In this document: piece after piece, positions 54,148 through 63,151 of the stretch | Layout of the letters: every line of letters starts with the position of its first letter | How positions within the stretch are numbered: position 1 is the first letter of the stretch | NCBI RefSeq assembly: GCF_030246885.1 | Contig: NZ_CP126739.1 | Coordinates: 2,418,001-2,482,000, forward strand | Source: Microbacterium sp. zg-B185 | GTDB lineage: Bacteria > Actinomycetota > Actinomycetes > Actinomycetales > Microbacteriaceae | Length of the DNA stretch: 64,000 bases | Direction: 5' to 3' | Translations under genes and position numbers: made by a program | The notes under the pieces: generated by a model | The model's input: only the letters and a program-made list of their open reading frames with translations | Told to the model about the DNA's origin: nothing | Databases searched by the model: none

Positions 54148-56918
54148 TTCTTCTTCGCCGGTGCCTTGCGGGTGGTGGCCGCCTTGCGCACCGGAGTCCG
54201 CTTGGGCGCCGGGCCCTTCGCACGCTTCTCGGCGATCAGTTCCACGGCCCGTTCGAACGTGATGTCCATCGCGACCTCGCCGCGGGGAATGGTCGCGTTC
54301 GTCTCGCCGTCAGTGACGTAGGGGCCGAACCGGCCGTCCTTCAGCTTGATGGGCTTGCCGCTGACCGGATCGTTCTCGAACTCCTTGAGCGCGCTGGACG
54401 CGCGCCGGGCGCCGTACTTGGGCAGCGCGTAAATCGCGAGCGCCTGATCGAGGGTGATGTCGAAGATGAGCTGTTCGGAGTCCAACGTGCGCGAGTCGGT
54501 GCCCTTCTTCAGATACGGCCCGTAGCGCCCGTTCTGAGCCGTGATCGGCTCCCCCGACTCGGGATCCACACCCACCGTGCGGGGCAGGTCCAGCAGGCGC
54601 AGCGCGGTCTCCAGGTCGAGGCTGTCGACAGACATGGACTTGAACAGGGATGCCGTGCGAGGTTTGGGCGCGGCATCCTTCTTGGCTGTGCCCTTCTTGG
54701 CTGTGCCCTTCTTGGCGGCACCCTTCTTCGGCGCTTCCTCGACGACCTCTCCGGTCGCTTCGTCCACAGCCGTCGGGTCCTCGGGATCGGTCTCCTCGAC
54801 GTAGGGCCCGAAGCGGCCGTCCTTGACGACCACGAGCTTGCCGTTCTCGGGGTTCTCACCGAGCACACGGTTGCCCGCGACCGGCGCGTCGATCAGCTCC
54901 TGGGCCTTGTCCGGCGTGAGTTCATCCGGGGCCAGGTCCTCGGGGATGTTCACGCGGCGCGGCGGAGCGTCCGGGTTGTCCGGGTCGATGATGTCCAGGT
55001 AGGGCCCGTACTTGCCGAATCGCAGCGTCGTGGTGGCGCTGATCGGCGTCGCGTTCAGCTCGCGCGCGTCGATCTCACCGAGGTTCTCGACGATGTTGCG
55101 CAGTCCGGGCTGGGTGTCGGAGCCGAAGTAGAACTCGCGCAGCCAGGCGGTGCGCTGCTGCTCGCCGCGGGCGATCGCATCCAGGTCGTCCTCGAGGGCG
55201 GCCGTGAAGTCGTAGTCGACGAGGTCGGCGAAGTGCTCCTCGAGCAGGCGGATGACGCTGAACGCGAGCCAGCTGGGAACCAGCGCCTGCCCGCGTTTGG
55301 TGACATAGCCGCGGTCCAGGATCACGTCGATGATGCTGGCGAACGTGGAGGGGCGGCCGATGCCCTTCTCCTCGAGGGCCTTCACCAGGCTGGCCTCCGT
55401 GTAGCGGGGCTTGGGCGTGGTGGCGTGGCCCTTGGGCTCGACCTCTTTGAGTCGGAGGGCGTCGCCGATGGCGAGGATCGGCAGCGACTGGTCGTCGGCC
55501 TTGTCCGCGTCACCGCGCTTCTCGTCGCGACCCTCTTCGTACGCTTCGAGGAATCCCTTGAAGGTGTACACCGTGCCGGATGCCGTGAACTCGGCCCGCT
55601 GCACCTCACCGTCGACGGGCGCGTCCACGGTGAGCGTGACCGTGGTGGTCTCGTACTTGGCGTCGGACATCTGGCTGGCGACGGTGCGCTTCCAAATCAG
55701 GTCGTACATCCGCTGCTCGTCGCGATCCAGCTCGGCGGACACAGAAGCGGGGGTGCGGAACTGCTCGCCCGACGGACGGATCGCCTCGTGCGCCTCCTGC
55801 GCGTTCTTGCTCTTGCTCCGGTACACGCGCGGGTTCAGCGGCACGGCCTTCTCGCCGTACAGCGAAACCGCCTGCTCACGCGCCGCGGTGATCGCCTGAG
55901 TGCTCAGGGCGGTCGAGTCGGTGCGCATATAGGTGATGAACCCCTTCTCGTAGAGACGCTGCGCGACGCTCATCGCGTGCTTGGCGCTCATCGAGAGCTT
56001 GCGACCGGCCTCCTGCTGGAGAGTCGAGGTCGTGAAGGGAGGCTTCGGGCTGCGGCTGCCGGGCTTGGATTCCAGGGCGGTGACGGATGCTTCGCCGACG
56101 CCTTCGATCGCCGCGGCGAGCGTGCGCGCCTTGACCTCGTCGAGGACGACGACGACCTTCTTGAGCTGGCCACGGTCGTCGAAGTCGGTTCCGCGGGCCA
56201 GCGGGGCACCGTCGATCCGTGCCAGACGAGTCGTGAAGGATGCTTCGTCGGGCTCCGGCGAGGACTTCGTCAGCGCGAGCGCCTGGACGTCCCAGTAGCC
56301 GGCGGAGACGAACGCCATGCGCTCGCGCTCGCGTTCGACGACCATCCGCGTGGCCGCGGACTGCACACGCCCGGCGCTCAGCGCCGCGCCTTCGCGGCCG
56401 CTGCCGACCTTGCGCCACAGCACCGGCGAGACGTCCCACCCGTACAGGCGATCCAACAGGCGCCGGGTCTCCTGCGCGTCCACCAGGGCGTGATCGAGTT
56501 CACGGGTGTCCTCGACCGCGGCCCGGATCGCGTCCTTGGTGATCTCGTGGAAGACCATGCGGCGCACAGGCACCTTGGGCTTGAGCACCTCGAGAAGGTG
56601 CCACGCGATGGCCTCGCCTTCGCGGTCCTCATCAGTGGCGAGCAGGACTTCGTCGGCGTTCTTCAGGGCGCGCTTGAGCTCGGCGACCGTCTTGGTCTTC
56701 CGGTCGTTGACGACGTAGTAGGGATCGAAGTCGTTGTCGATGTCGATCGAGTACTTGCCGTACGCGGACTTCTTGTCGGCGGGGATGTCCTTCTTACTCG
56801 CGAGATCGCGGATGTGACCGACTGAACTGAGTACCTCGTAGTCATCTCCGAGATAGCCCTGGATCGACTTCATCTTCGTCGGTGACTCGACGATGACGAG
56901 CTTCTTGCCTGTTGCCAA
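54144..56918 (-). CDS. topA: DNA topoisomerase I (type IA)
   Basis: Relaxes negative supercoils through a 5'-phosphotyrosine intermediate. The 924-residue protein begins with the Toprim domain (LVIVESPTKMKSIQGYLG, acidic DTDEDREGEAIAWH-type segment LATDEDREGEAIAWHL), has the catalytic Tyr in GFITYMRTDSTALS, and four C-terminal basic repeats (each RFGPYV or RYGPYL) as usual in Actinobacteria, broken by a Lys/Ala tract (KKGTAKKGTAKKDAA). TTG at 56918 with AAAGGA eight bases upstream is the best start; the ATG further upstream has no signal. Confidence 0.95.
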   Translation of the reverse strand: MATGKKLVIVESPTKMKSIQGYLGDDYEVLSSVGHIRDLASKKDIPADKKSAYGKYSIDIDNDFDPYYVVNDRKTKTVAELKRALKNADEVLLATDEDREGEAIAWHLLEVLKPKVPVRRMVFHEITKDAIRAAVEDTRELDHALVDAQETRRLLDRLYGWDVSPVLWRKVGSGREGAALSAGRVQSAATRMVVERERERMAFVSAGYWDVQALALTKSSPEPDEASFTTRLARIDGAPLARGTDFDDRGQLKKVVVVLDEVKARTLAAAIEGVGEASVTALESKPGSRSPKPPFTTSTLQQEAGRKLSMSAKHAMSVAQRLYEKGFITYMRTDSTALSTQAITAAREQAVSLYGEKAVPLNPRVYRSKSKNAQEAHEAIRPSGEQFRTPASVSAELDRDEQRMYDLIWKRTVASQMSDAKYETTTVTLTVDAPVDGEVQRAEFTASGTVYTFKGFLEAYEEGRDEKRGDADKADDQSLPILAIGDALRLKEVEPKGHATTPKPRYTEASLVKALEEKGIGRPSTFASIIDVILDRGYVTKRGQALVPSWLAFSVIRLLEEHFADLVDYDFTAALEDDLDAIARGEQQRTAWLREFYFGSDTQPGLRNIVENLGEIDARELNATPISATTTLRFGKYGPYLDIIDPDNPDAPPRRVNIPEDLAPDELTPDKAQELIDAPVAGNRVLGENPENGKLVVVKDGRFGPYVEETDPEDPTAVDEATGEVVEEAPKKGAAKKGTAKKGTAKKDAAPKPRTASLFKSMSVDSLDLETALRLLDLPRTVGVDPESGEPITAQNGRYGPYLKKGTDSRTLDSEQLIFDITLDQALAIYALPKYGARRASSALKEFENDPVSGKPIKLKDGRFGPYVTDGETNATIPRGEVAMDITFERAVELIAEKRAKGPAPKRTPVRKAATTRKAPAKKK

Positions 56919-56985
56919 CGGGGGCGTCCTTTCTTCGAAGCACACCATACACACCACTCGGCAGGCAGGCGCTGTGAACGCCGGC

Positions 56986-57303
56986 TCACCGCGGCGGCCC
57001 GGCACGTGCCGAAGCGGTCGCCGTGAGCCACCCGAAAGCGCCGGTCACCGTCACCGTCACGACGAGTTCATCCCGATCGCAAGCGGCGATTCGGGCGGCC
57101 GAGGTCGCCGCGATCTGGGCGGCACGCGCGCACGGTTCCCCCTCGACGGCGCCGGACGCCGCGTCGGCCGCCGCGAGCGCTGCGGCGTCCGCCACGCCCG
57201 CGAGATTCTGCGAGAACGCCGCCGCGGAGCCCGCTGTCACAAGGCTCAACGAGAGCGTCGCCGCGCACGCGACCACACCGACGCAGAGCAGCGTTCCCGC
57301 CAT
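56986..57303 (-). CDS. TadE/F-like secreted pseudopilin (helicase/secretion neighbourhood type)
   Basis: A 105-residue protein with one N-terminal membrane segment (MAGTLLCVGVVACAATLSLS) and an Ala-rich helix (LAGVADAAALAAADAASGAV) followed by CARAAQIAATSAARIAACDRD, typical of the Rv3654c-type protein in actinobacterial Tad clusters. ATG 57303 overlaps the upstream stop (TGATG). An upstream CTG-led extension (GRGSL) that fits the family's processing motif cannot be excluded. Last gene of the cluster. Confidence 0.75.
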   Translation of the reverse strand: MAGTLLCVGVVACAATLSLSLVTAGSAAAFSQNLAGVADAAALAAADAASGAVEGEPCARAAQIAATSAARIAACDRDELVVTVTVTGAFGWLTATASARAGPPR

Positions 57304-57635
57304 CAGCGACCCCCGTCCAGCGCGCAGCCGGTCGCGTTCAGGATGAGCGGCAGGGCGTGGCCCGCGGGCGCTGTCACGCGCACGCAGACCAGGTCCCCGC
57401 GGGCCTCGATAACGACGTGCGCGCCGGGGACCGCGGTGGCCACCACCCCGGGCGCGCCGTCGGGTTCGCCGCGCGCGGCGAGTCGCGCGGCGTCGGCCGC
57501 AGCATCCTGGAGGCTGACCTGCCGCGCGCACGCGCCCAGCGCCCCCGCGCCCAGCAGCAGGACGAGCGCGACCGCGGGCAGGGCGACGGCGAATTCGGCG
57601 ACCACCGAACCACGGTCGCCGAGCCCGCGGCGCAT
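57303..57635 (-). CDS. TadE-like pseudopilin
   Basis: A 110-residue protein with the TadE signature: RGLGDRGSVVAEFAVALPAV, where the Gly-Ser-x-x-x-Glu site (GSVVAEF) resembles a prepilin processing site followed by one membrane helix (VALVLLLGAGALGA). The rest is a short extracellular domain with Cys residues (ACARQVSLQDAAADAARL, ending NATGCALDGG). ATG overlaps the flp stop (TGATG). Matches Rv3655c in the mycobacterial Tad cluster. Confidence 0.8.
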   Translation of the reverse strand: MRRGLGDRGSVVAEFAVALPAVALVLLLGAGALGACARQVSLQDAAADAARLAARGEPDGAPGVVATAVPGAHVVIEARGDLVCVRVTAPAGHALPLILNATGCALDGGR

Positions 57636-57829
57636 CACGCGACCGTGAGCGCGCGTCGCACGAGGTCCGTGAGGATGCCGCGCACCTCGTCGCTGCGCAT
57701 GATGACGACGAGGAGCCCGGCGAACGCGACAGCGGCCATGGTCGCGATCGCGTACTCCGCGGTGGCGGCGCCCGCGTCGTCGGCGAAGAGCTGCGACGCG
57801 CGGGCGCGGGTGAGACGGGGCAGTGACAT
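57635..57829 (-). CDS. Flp-type pilin (DUF4244)
   Basis: A 64-residue pilin-like protein. It starts MSLPRLTRARASQLFADD, then has the processing motif GAATAEYAIATMAAVAF with the conserved Glu-Tyr after the cleavage Gly, then a hydrophobic helix ending LLVVIMR. This fits the DUF4244/Flp proteins of actinobacterial Tad loci (Rv3656c-like). AAGGAA eight bases before ATG. It is preceded by the 13-bp repeat array. Confidence 0.85.
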   Translation of the reverse strand: MSLPRLTRARASQLFADDAGAATAEYAIATMAAVAFAGLLVVIMRSDEVRGILTDLVRRALTVA

Positions 57830-57849
57830 GGAGGGGTTCCTTCCTGATC

Positions 57850-57953
57850 GGTGGGCACGGTCGGTGGGCACAGTTGGTAGGCACGGTCGGTGGGCACAGT
57901 CGGTGGGCACAGTCGGTGGGCACAGTCGGTGGGCACAGTCGGTGGGCACAGTC
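57850..57953. repeat. Minisatellite of eight 13-bp repeats
   Basis: Eight head-to-tail copies of GGTGGGCACAGTC (consensus on the plus strand), starting at 57850, 57863, 57876, 57889, 57902, 57915, 57928 and 57941. Copies four to eight are identical; the first three differ at one or two bases. The array fills the gap between the Tad F-protein gene and the pilin gene, in the untranslated part of the same transcript. As 13 is not a multiple of three it is not a coding repeat. Confidence 0.95.
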
Positions 57954-57959
57954 GATGGA

Positions 57960-58898
57960 TCAGATCGTCATCGGCATCGCTGTCATCACGCTGAGGAGCA
58001 TCGGCGCGACGCCGAGCAGCATGAACGCCGGGAGCGTGCAGACGCCGAGCGGAAGCAGCAGCCGCGACGACAGGCGGGCAGCGCGCAGGCGCCCCTCGAC
58101 CCGGGCGCGGTGGCGCGCGAGGGCCGAGGATGCGCGCAGCAGTTCCACGGCGGGCACGCCTGCACTGCGGGAAAGGTCCAGGAGTGCGTCGGTCTCGGCA
58201 TCCGTTCCGTCGCCGGTTGCCGCCTGGACGAGACGGCGGGCACGGTCGATCGACACGCCGCCGCCCAACGCGATGGCCAGAAGCTCCGCGCCCAGGCCGG
58301 GGATGCCGGATCCGGCGCGGGCTCGCCTCACCAGCGCCGCGTTCCAGCGGTGCGCGGCCAGGATCAGCGCACCCCCGAGCACGAGGCACGCGATGCCGAT
58401 CGGATGACTGACGAGCGTGCCGAACGTGTCGAAGCCCAGCGCGACGCCGAGGAGGACAGCCACCAGGGGAAGCCAGCCCATCAGCTTCGCGGTGGCGGCC
58501 GGTTCGGCGAGCGCCACGCGCACCTCGTCCGCCGCCTCCTGCGCGTCGCGCAGCGCGGCCGACAGCGCCCGCAGACTCTCCGCGAGGGGTGCACCGACGG
58601 CGGTGGCGACCTCCCACGCGGCAGCCACGTCGCGCCACGGATCCGCGTCATCCGGCGCCGGCTTCGCAGATCGGACGATCCGCCGTCGACCGGCGGTTAC
58701 GGGTGTGGCCGCGGCGGTCGCGATCGCAGCAGCCAGCGGGACACCCGTCGCCACGCGTTCGCCGACGCGCGCCGCATGGGGATCCCCTGACTCGGCGAGG
58801 TACGTCCAGGCACGGGCCGGGGCGATGCCCGCCTGCAGCAGCACCGCCAGTCTCAGCACCGTCTCGGCGATCGACGCGCTCATCACCCGAGCTGCCAT
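57960..58898 (-). CDS. Tad-type secretion F-domain membrane protein (TadB/TadC-like)
   Basis: A 312-residue membrane platform protein. Two type II secretion F-like parts can be seen: an N-terminal half (ETVLRLAVLLQAGIAPARAW) and a C-terminal half (LGAELLAIALGGGVSIDRAR, then RLSSRLLLPLGVCTLPAF), with membrane helices between and at the end. It may combine what are the separate TadB and TadC genes in mycobacteria (inference). The ATG at 58898 has GAGGAG five bases upstream and overlaps tadA by 16 bp. Confidence 0.83.
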   Translation of the reverse strand: MAARVMSASIAETVLRLAVLLQAGIAPARAWTYLAESGDPHAARVGERVATGVPLAAAIATAAATPVTAGRRRIVRSAKPAPDDADPWRDVAAAWEVATAVGAPLAESLRALSAALRDAQEAADEVRVALAEPAATAKLMGWLPLVAVLLGVALGFDTFGTLVSHPIGIACLVLGGALILAAHRWNAALVRRARAGSGIPGLGAELLAIALGGGVSIDRARRLVQAATGDGTDAETDALLDLSRSAGVPAVELLRASSALARHRARVEGRLRAARLSSRLLLPLGVCTLPAFMLLGVAPMLLSVMTAMPMTI

Positions 58899-59971
58899 GG
58901 CAGCTCCTCGATCTCCAGGCGTCCCGCGGCGTTGACCACGGGGCGTCCGGCGGCCGCCAGGCGGCGAAGCCCGTCCACGTCCCGGGCGACGTGCAGGACG
59001 CAGCCGATGGCGCTGGCGGCCTGGCGTGCCAGGGCCCGATCGTCCAGTCCGGCCAGCGCCCCGAGCGCCTCGAGCCGCGCCGGCACATCGTGCAACCCGT
59101 TCGCGTGCAGCGTCCCCGCCCCGCCGTCGTGGCCGGTGTTGAGGGCACTGAGCAGCTCCCGAACCTCCTCGCCGCGGCATTCGCCCACGACGAGCCGGTC
59201 CGGCCGCATCCGCAGGGCTTCGCGCACCAGGCGGGCCAGGCCGATCGCGCCCGCCCCCTCGAGATTCGCCTGGCGCGCCTCGAGCTTGACGTGGTGGGGG
59301 TGCTGCACACGCAGTTCTGCGACGTCCTCGATCGTGACGATCCGTTCCGCGACCGGCGCACGGCCGAGCAGCGCTGCCAGCAGCGTCGTCTTGCCCGCGC
59401 CGGCTGCGCCGGTGATCAGCAGGTTGGCGCGTCGTCCGACCAGCTCCTCCAGCCGTCTGCGGGTCGGCGCGTCGAACATGCCCCGCGATTCGAGTGCGGC
59501 CAGGTCGGGGCTTTCCAGACGTGGCACGCGGATGGAGATGGCTGTTCCTTCCGCGGCGACCGGGGGAAGCACGGCGTGCACGCGCATCCCGCCCTCCAGG
59601 CGGACATCCACGCACGGGGTCGCGTCGTCGATGTGGCGCCCGCCCAGCCCGATGAGCGCGACGGCCAGATCGCGCACGTCCTCTTCCCTGGCGCGCCACT
59701 CCTGGGCCGGTGCCGCGCCACGGCCGCGGTCGACGAAGAGCCCGGCGGCGCCGTTGACGAACAGGTCGGTCACCTCCGGGTCATCGAGGTACCGTGCCAG
59801 TGGTTGCAAAGCGGGATGCCCCGTGCCGGCAGGGCGCCGACGCGTCGCCGGAACGGAGGCAGCGCTGTCCGGGCCGCTCGCTCCGGGGACGTGGGTCGCG
59901 GTCGGGGCGGAGCCGCCCGGCGGCAACGCGTCGCCCGGGACCCGGGGTTGGACGACGAACCGTTCGCGCAT
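58883..59971 (-). CDS. tadA: TadA/CpaF pilus-assembly ATPase
   Basis: The secretion ATPase driving pilin assembly. The 362-residue protein has an N-terminal Pro-rich tail, an N-domain beginning HPALQPLARYLDDPEVTDLF, Walker A TGAAGAGKTTLLAALL, the Asp box TIEDVAEL, Walker B DRLVVGECRGEEV and the His box GTLHANGLHDVP. It is the first gene of the Tad cluster and is separated from acs by a region that holds the 6C RNA. An Ssd/TadZ gene, often upstream, is absent. Confidence 0.92.
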   Translation of the reverse strand: MRERFVVQPRVPGDALPPGGSAPTATHVPGASGPDSAASVPATRRRPAGTGHPALQPLARYLDDPEVTDLFVNGAAGLFVDRGRGAAPAQEWRAREEDVRDLAVALIGLGGRHIDDATPCVDVRLEGGMRVHAVLPPVAAEGTAISIRVPRLESPDLAALESRGMFDAPTRRRLEELVGRRANLLITGAAGAGKTTLLAALLGRAPVAERIVTIEDVAELRVQHPHHVKLEARQANLEGAGAIGLARLVREALRMRPDRLVVGECRGEEVRELLSALNTGHDGGAGTLHANGLHDVPARLEALGALAGLDDRALARQAASAIGCVLHVARDVDGLRRLAAAGRPVVNAAGRLEIEELPWQLG

Positions 59972-60065
59972 GCCTCGACGTTAGGTCGACATCGCAACGT
60001 CCTGATCAGCGTCTCGCGTTCCCGTGCAGAGCGTCATAAGAGAGGCACCTGGGGAGGAGTGGCGA

Positions 60066-60176
60066 CCGGGAAAGAGAGGGCGGCATCCCATGGGGGGGAA
60101 TGGGATGCCGCCACAAGCGACACCACAGTTCGGGGGAGGGTCGGGTGCCGCAATGCCAGAATCAAATGTTCGGCCG
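60066..60176 (-). ncRNA. 6C-type small RNA
   Basis: Read on the minus strand. The first stem is GCGGCACC with GGTGTCGC (plus 60144-60151 and 60117-60124); its loop contains CTCCCCCG. The second, perfect 12-bp stem GGCGGCATCCCA with TGGGATGCCGCC (60079-60112) has the loop TTCCCCCCCA. It is followed by CTCTCTTT. Two hairpins with C-rich loops are the definition of the actinobacterial 6C RNA (B11 in mycobacteria), which, as I recall, occupies this same place near the Tad cluster. Ends are estimated. Confidence 0.8.
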
Positions 60177-60182
60177 GGGACG

Positions 60183-60211
60183 AGCATACGCACATTCCAT
60201 CGGGCCTCCAA
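60183..60211 (-). promoter_or_regulatory. Probable sigma-A promoter of the 6C RNA
   Basis: On the minus strand: TTGGAG (60211-60206), 17 bp, TATGCT (60188-60183). Each fits the consensus in four of six positions with optimal spacing, and places the start near 60176, just before the first 6C hairpin. Confidence 0.55.
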
Positions 60212-60389
60212 ACATCCTCATCAGGCTGTGACCGATATATCGTTTCGCCCCCGGCGGGCCGTGCGCGGGGCCGCTGCGCTCCCCACTATCGGAGGTAGTG
60301 ACCGCCGGGGACGCTGGATAGATTGGCCCTGTCGTTGCGGCACGTCTTCCCGACCGTGCAGCCCCGGGACGGCCCGCGAAGGAGCGAGC

Positions 60390-62357
60390 ATGAGCAGCCA
60401 GATCGACCACCTCCTCTCTGAGAGCCGGCGGTTCGCACCACCACCGGCGTTCGCGCAGAACGCCGTGGGGACAGCCGAGCTGTATGCGAAGGCCGCGGCC
60501 GATCGCGACGGCTTCTGGGCGGAGCAGGCCCGCGACCTGCACTGGCACACGCCGTTCACACAGGTTCTGGACTGGTCCAATCCGCCGTTCGCGACATGGT
60601 TCGCCGATGGTGAGCTCAATGTCTCCTACAACTGCCTCGACCGGCATGTGGAGGCGGGCAACGGCGATCGGGTGGCGCTCCTCTGGGAAGGCGAGCCGGG
60701 CGAATCGCGGCAGGTGACCTACGCCGAGCTGACCGACGAGGTCAAGCGGCTGGCGAACGTGCTCGAGGGCCTCGGGATCGGAGAGGGCGACCGGGTCGCC
60801 GTCTACATGCCGATGATCCCCGAGGCGATCGCCGCGATGCTCGCCGTCGCGCGCCTCGGCGCGATCCACTCGGTGGTGTTCGGTGGCTTCTCGGCCGACA
60901 GCCTGCGCTCCCGCATCGACGATGCCGGGGCCAAGCTGGTCATCACCGCCGACGGCGGCTACCGCAAGGGCAAAGTCTCCTCGCTCAAGCCCGCCGTGGA
61001 CATGGCGCTGTCCGACCGCAACGGCGCCGGCATCCAGGAGACCGTGGAGCACGTCCTGGTCGTCCGGCGCGGCGGCAACAGAGTCGAGTGGACCGAGGGC
61101 CGTGACATCTGGTGGCACGACGTCGTGCCGCAGGCTCCGGCCGAACACGAGGCCCGGGCCTTCCCTGCCGAGACACCGCTTTTCATCCTGTACACCTCGG
61201 GCACGACCGGCAAGCCCAAGGGCATCATGCACTCCTCGGGCGGCTACCTCACGCAGGCGGCCTTCACCAACAAGGTCGTCCACGACATCCACCCCGAGAC
61301 CGATGTGTTCTGGTGCACGGCCGACATCGGCTGGATCACGGGGCACACCTACGTCGCGTACGGCCCGCTCGCGAACGGCGCAACACAGGTGCTGTACGAG
61401 GGGACGCCGGATACGCCGCATCCGGGCCGCTGGTGGGAGATCGTGGAGAAGTACGGCGTGACGGTGCTGTACACGGCGCCCACCGCGATCCGGTCGTTCA
61501 TGAAGATCGGCCGGTCGGTGCCCAAGAAGTTCGACCTGTCCTCGTTGCGGCTGCTGGGCTCGGTGGGTGAGCCGATCAACCCGGAAGCGTGGATGTGGTA
61601 CCGCAAGATCATCGGCGGCAAGACCGCGCCGATCGTGGACACCTGGTGGCAGACCGAGACCGGCGCGATCATGATCTCGGCCCTGCCCGGGGTCACCGAG
61701 ACCAAGCCCGGAAGCGCCCAGGTGCCGCTGCCGGGCATCTCGATCGACGTGGTCGATGACGACGGCGTCCACGTCGGCAACGGCAACGGCGGACTGCTGG
61801 TGGTCACCGAGCCGTGGCCCAGCATGCTTCGCGGTATCTGGGGCGACCCCGAGCGCTACAAGGAGACCTACTGGGACAAGTTCGCCGCGCAGGGCTACTA
61901 CTTCGCCGGCGACGGCGCGCGCCTGGACGACGACGGCGATGTGTGGTTCCTCGGACGCGTCGACGACGTCATGAACGTCTCCGGTCACCGGCTGTCGACG
62001 ACCGAGATCGAATCCGCGCTGGTCGCGAACGAGGCCGTCGCCGAAGCGGCGGTGGTGGGCGCATCGGACGAGACCACCGGCCAGGCGGTCGCGGCGTTCG
62101 TGATCATCAAGCAGAGCTATCTCGCGGCCCACTCCCCCGACGGTCTTGCGCAGTCACTGCGCGGATGGGTCGGGGAGCAGATCGGACCGATCGCACGACC
62201 GCGAGACGTGTACATCGTCGAGGAGCTGCCCAAGACACGCTCCGGAAAGATCATGCGCCGGCTGCTGCGCGACGTCGCCGAGGGCCGCGAGGTCGGAGAC
62301 ACCACCACGCTCGCCGACACCGCGGTGATGTCGGTGATCTCCGCGCAGGTGCGGTAG
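60390..62357 (+). CDS. acs: Acetyl-CoA synthetase
   Basis: Activates acetate to acetyl-CoA via acetyl-AMP. The 655-residue protein has the AMP-loop YTSGTTGKPKG, adenylate-binding DTWWQTETGA, hinge GRVDDVMNVSGHRLST, and the C-terminal Lys in PKTRSGKIMRRLLR, which is acetylated by Pat in many bacteria. AAGGAG lies five bases before the ATG. It is divergent from the 6C RNA and Tad cluster. Confidence 0.97.
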   Translation: MSSQIDHLLSESRRFAPPPAFAQNAVGTAELYAKAAADRDGFWAEQARDLHWHTPFTQVLDWSNPPFATWFADGELNVSYNCLDRHVEAGNGDRVALLWEGEPGESRQVTYAELTDEVKRLANVLEGLGIGEGDRVAVYMPMIPEAIAAMLAVARLGAIHSVVFGGFSADSLRSRIDDAGAKLVITADGGYRKGKVSSLKPAVDMALSDRNGAGIQETVEHVLVVRRGGNRVEWTEGRDIWWHDVVPQAPAEHEARAFPAETPLFILYTSGTTGKPKGIMHSSGGYLTQAAFTNKVVHDIHPETDVFWCTADIGWITGHTYVAYGPLANGATQVLYEGTPDTPHPGRWWEIVEKYGVTVLYTAPTAIRSFMKIGRSVPKKFDLSSLRLLGSVGEPINPEAWMWYRKIIGGKTAPIVDTWWQTETGAIMISALPGVTETKPGSAQVPLPGISIDVVDDDGVHVGNGNGGLLVVTEPWPSMLRGIWGDPERYKETYWDKFAAQGYYFAGDGARLDDDGDVWFLGRVDDVMNVSGHRLSTTEIESALVANEAVAEAAVVGASDETTGQAVAAFVIIKQSYLAAHSPDGLAQSLRGWVGEQIGPIARPRDVYIVEELPKTRSGKIMRRLLRDVAEGREVGDTTTLADTAVMSVISAQVR

Positions 62358-62369
62358 CGCCCGCTCGGG

Positions 62370-62837
62370 CTATGCGTAGGTGAAGACGACCTCGACCTCG
62401 ACGGGACTGTCCAGCGGCAGGACCGAGACGCCGACGGCGGACCGGGCATGGCGCCCCGCTTCGCCGAAGATCTCGCCGAGCACGTTGCTCGCGCCGTTGA
62501 TCACACCGGGCTGACCGGTGAAGTCCGCGACCGATGCGACGAAACCGACCACCTTGACGACGCCGGTGAGCCGATCCGCTCCGCCGACGGCGGCCGCGGC
62601 AGCCGCGACGGCGTTCAGCGCGCACTGGCGCGCATAGGAGGTGGCGTCCTCGGCGGGGATCAACCCGGGTCCGACTCCGACCTTGCCGGTGGCGGGAAGC
62701 GACCCGGCCACCATCGGCAGCTGCCCGGCGGTGTACACCAGATCGGCGTGCGCCTTGGCCGGAACGTACGCAGCCAGCGGCGGTACGACGGTCGGAAGCT
62801 CGATGCCCAGCTCGGCCAGCCGGTCGGTGACGGTCAC
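62370..62837 (-). CDS. RidA/YjgF-family enamine/imine deaminase
   Basis: A 155-residue protein of the RidA superfamily, which releases ammonia from reactive enamines such as 2-aminoacrylate. VYTAGQLPM and the VGVSVLPLDSPVEVEVVFTYA C-terminal strand are typical of the Rid6/7-like group; the archetypal Arg of RidA near residue 105 (CxR) is not obvious, so catalysis is uncertain. It starts inside the stop of the DUF4177 gene (ATGA) and is convergent with acs. Confidence 0.85.
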   Translation of the reverse strand: MTVTDRLAELGIELPTVVPPLAAYVPAKAHADLVYTAGQLPMVAGSLPATGKVGVGPGLIPAEDATSYARQCALNAVAAAAAAVGGADRLTGVVKVVGFVASVADFTGQPGVINGASNVLGEIFGEAGRHARSAVGVSVLPLDSPVEVEVVFTYA

Positions 62838-63055
62838 TGCGCGGTTCCTTCGAACTGCCGGGCCGCCTGGGCCGCAGCATCCAGGCCCGCGTTGGCCGCG
62901 CCACCCTCAGAGGGGCGCTTCAGGTAGGCGACCAGCCCGCCTTCCGGCCCGGGCACGACCTGCACGAGCTCCCAGCCCTGCTTGCCCCAGTTGTTGAGGA
63001 TCGCCGCAGTGTTGTGGATGAGAAGCGGGGTGGTGAGGTACTCCCACGTGGTCAT
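62834..63055 (-). CDS. DUF4177-like small protein
   Basis: A 73-residue soluble protein. It begins MTTWEYLTTPLLIHNTAAIL, and has the WGKQGWELVQVVPGPEG motif that defines this beta-alpha-beta family (WExxxV). GGAG is five bases before the ATG. It pairs with the RidA-like gene, as Rv3678A/Rv3678c do in mycobacteria. Function unknown. Confidence 0.85.
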   Translation of the reverse strand: MTTWEYLTTPLLIHNTAAILNNWGKQGWELVQVVPGPEGGLVAYLKRPSEGGAANAGLDAAAQAARQFEGTAQ

Positions 63056-63151
63056 AGAGGCTCCGAAGGGTCGCGGGCGGATGCGGGGAATCGGCGCGAA
63101 AAGGCGGGTCCGTAAAGAAATCGCCCAGGTAGCTCCCCTACGATCAAGCCT

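Noticed and set aside
57850..57953. Repeat array considered as a CRISPR
   Set aside because: The 13-bp units are directly adjacent with no spacers, and there are no cas genes.
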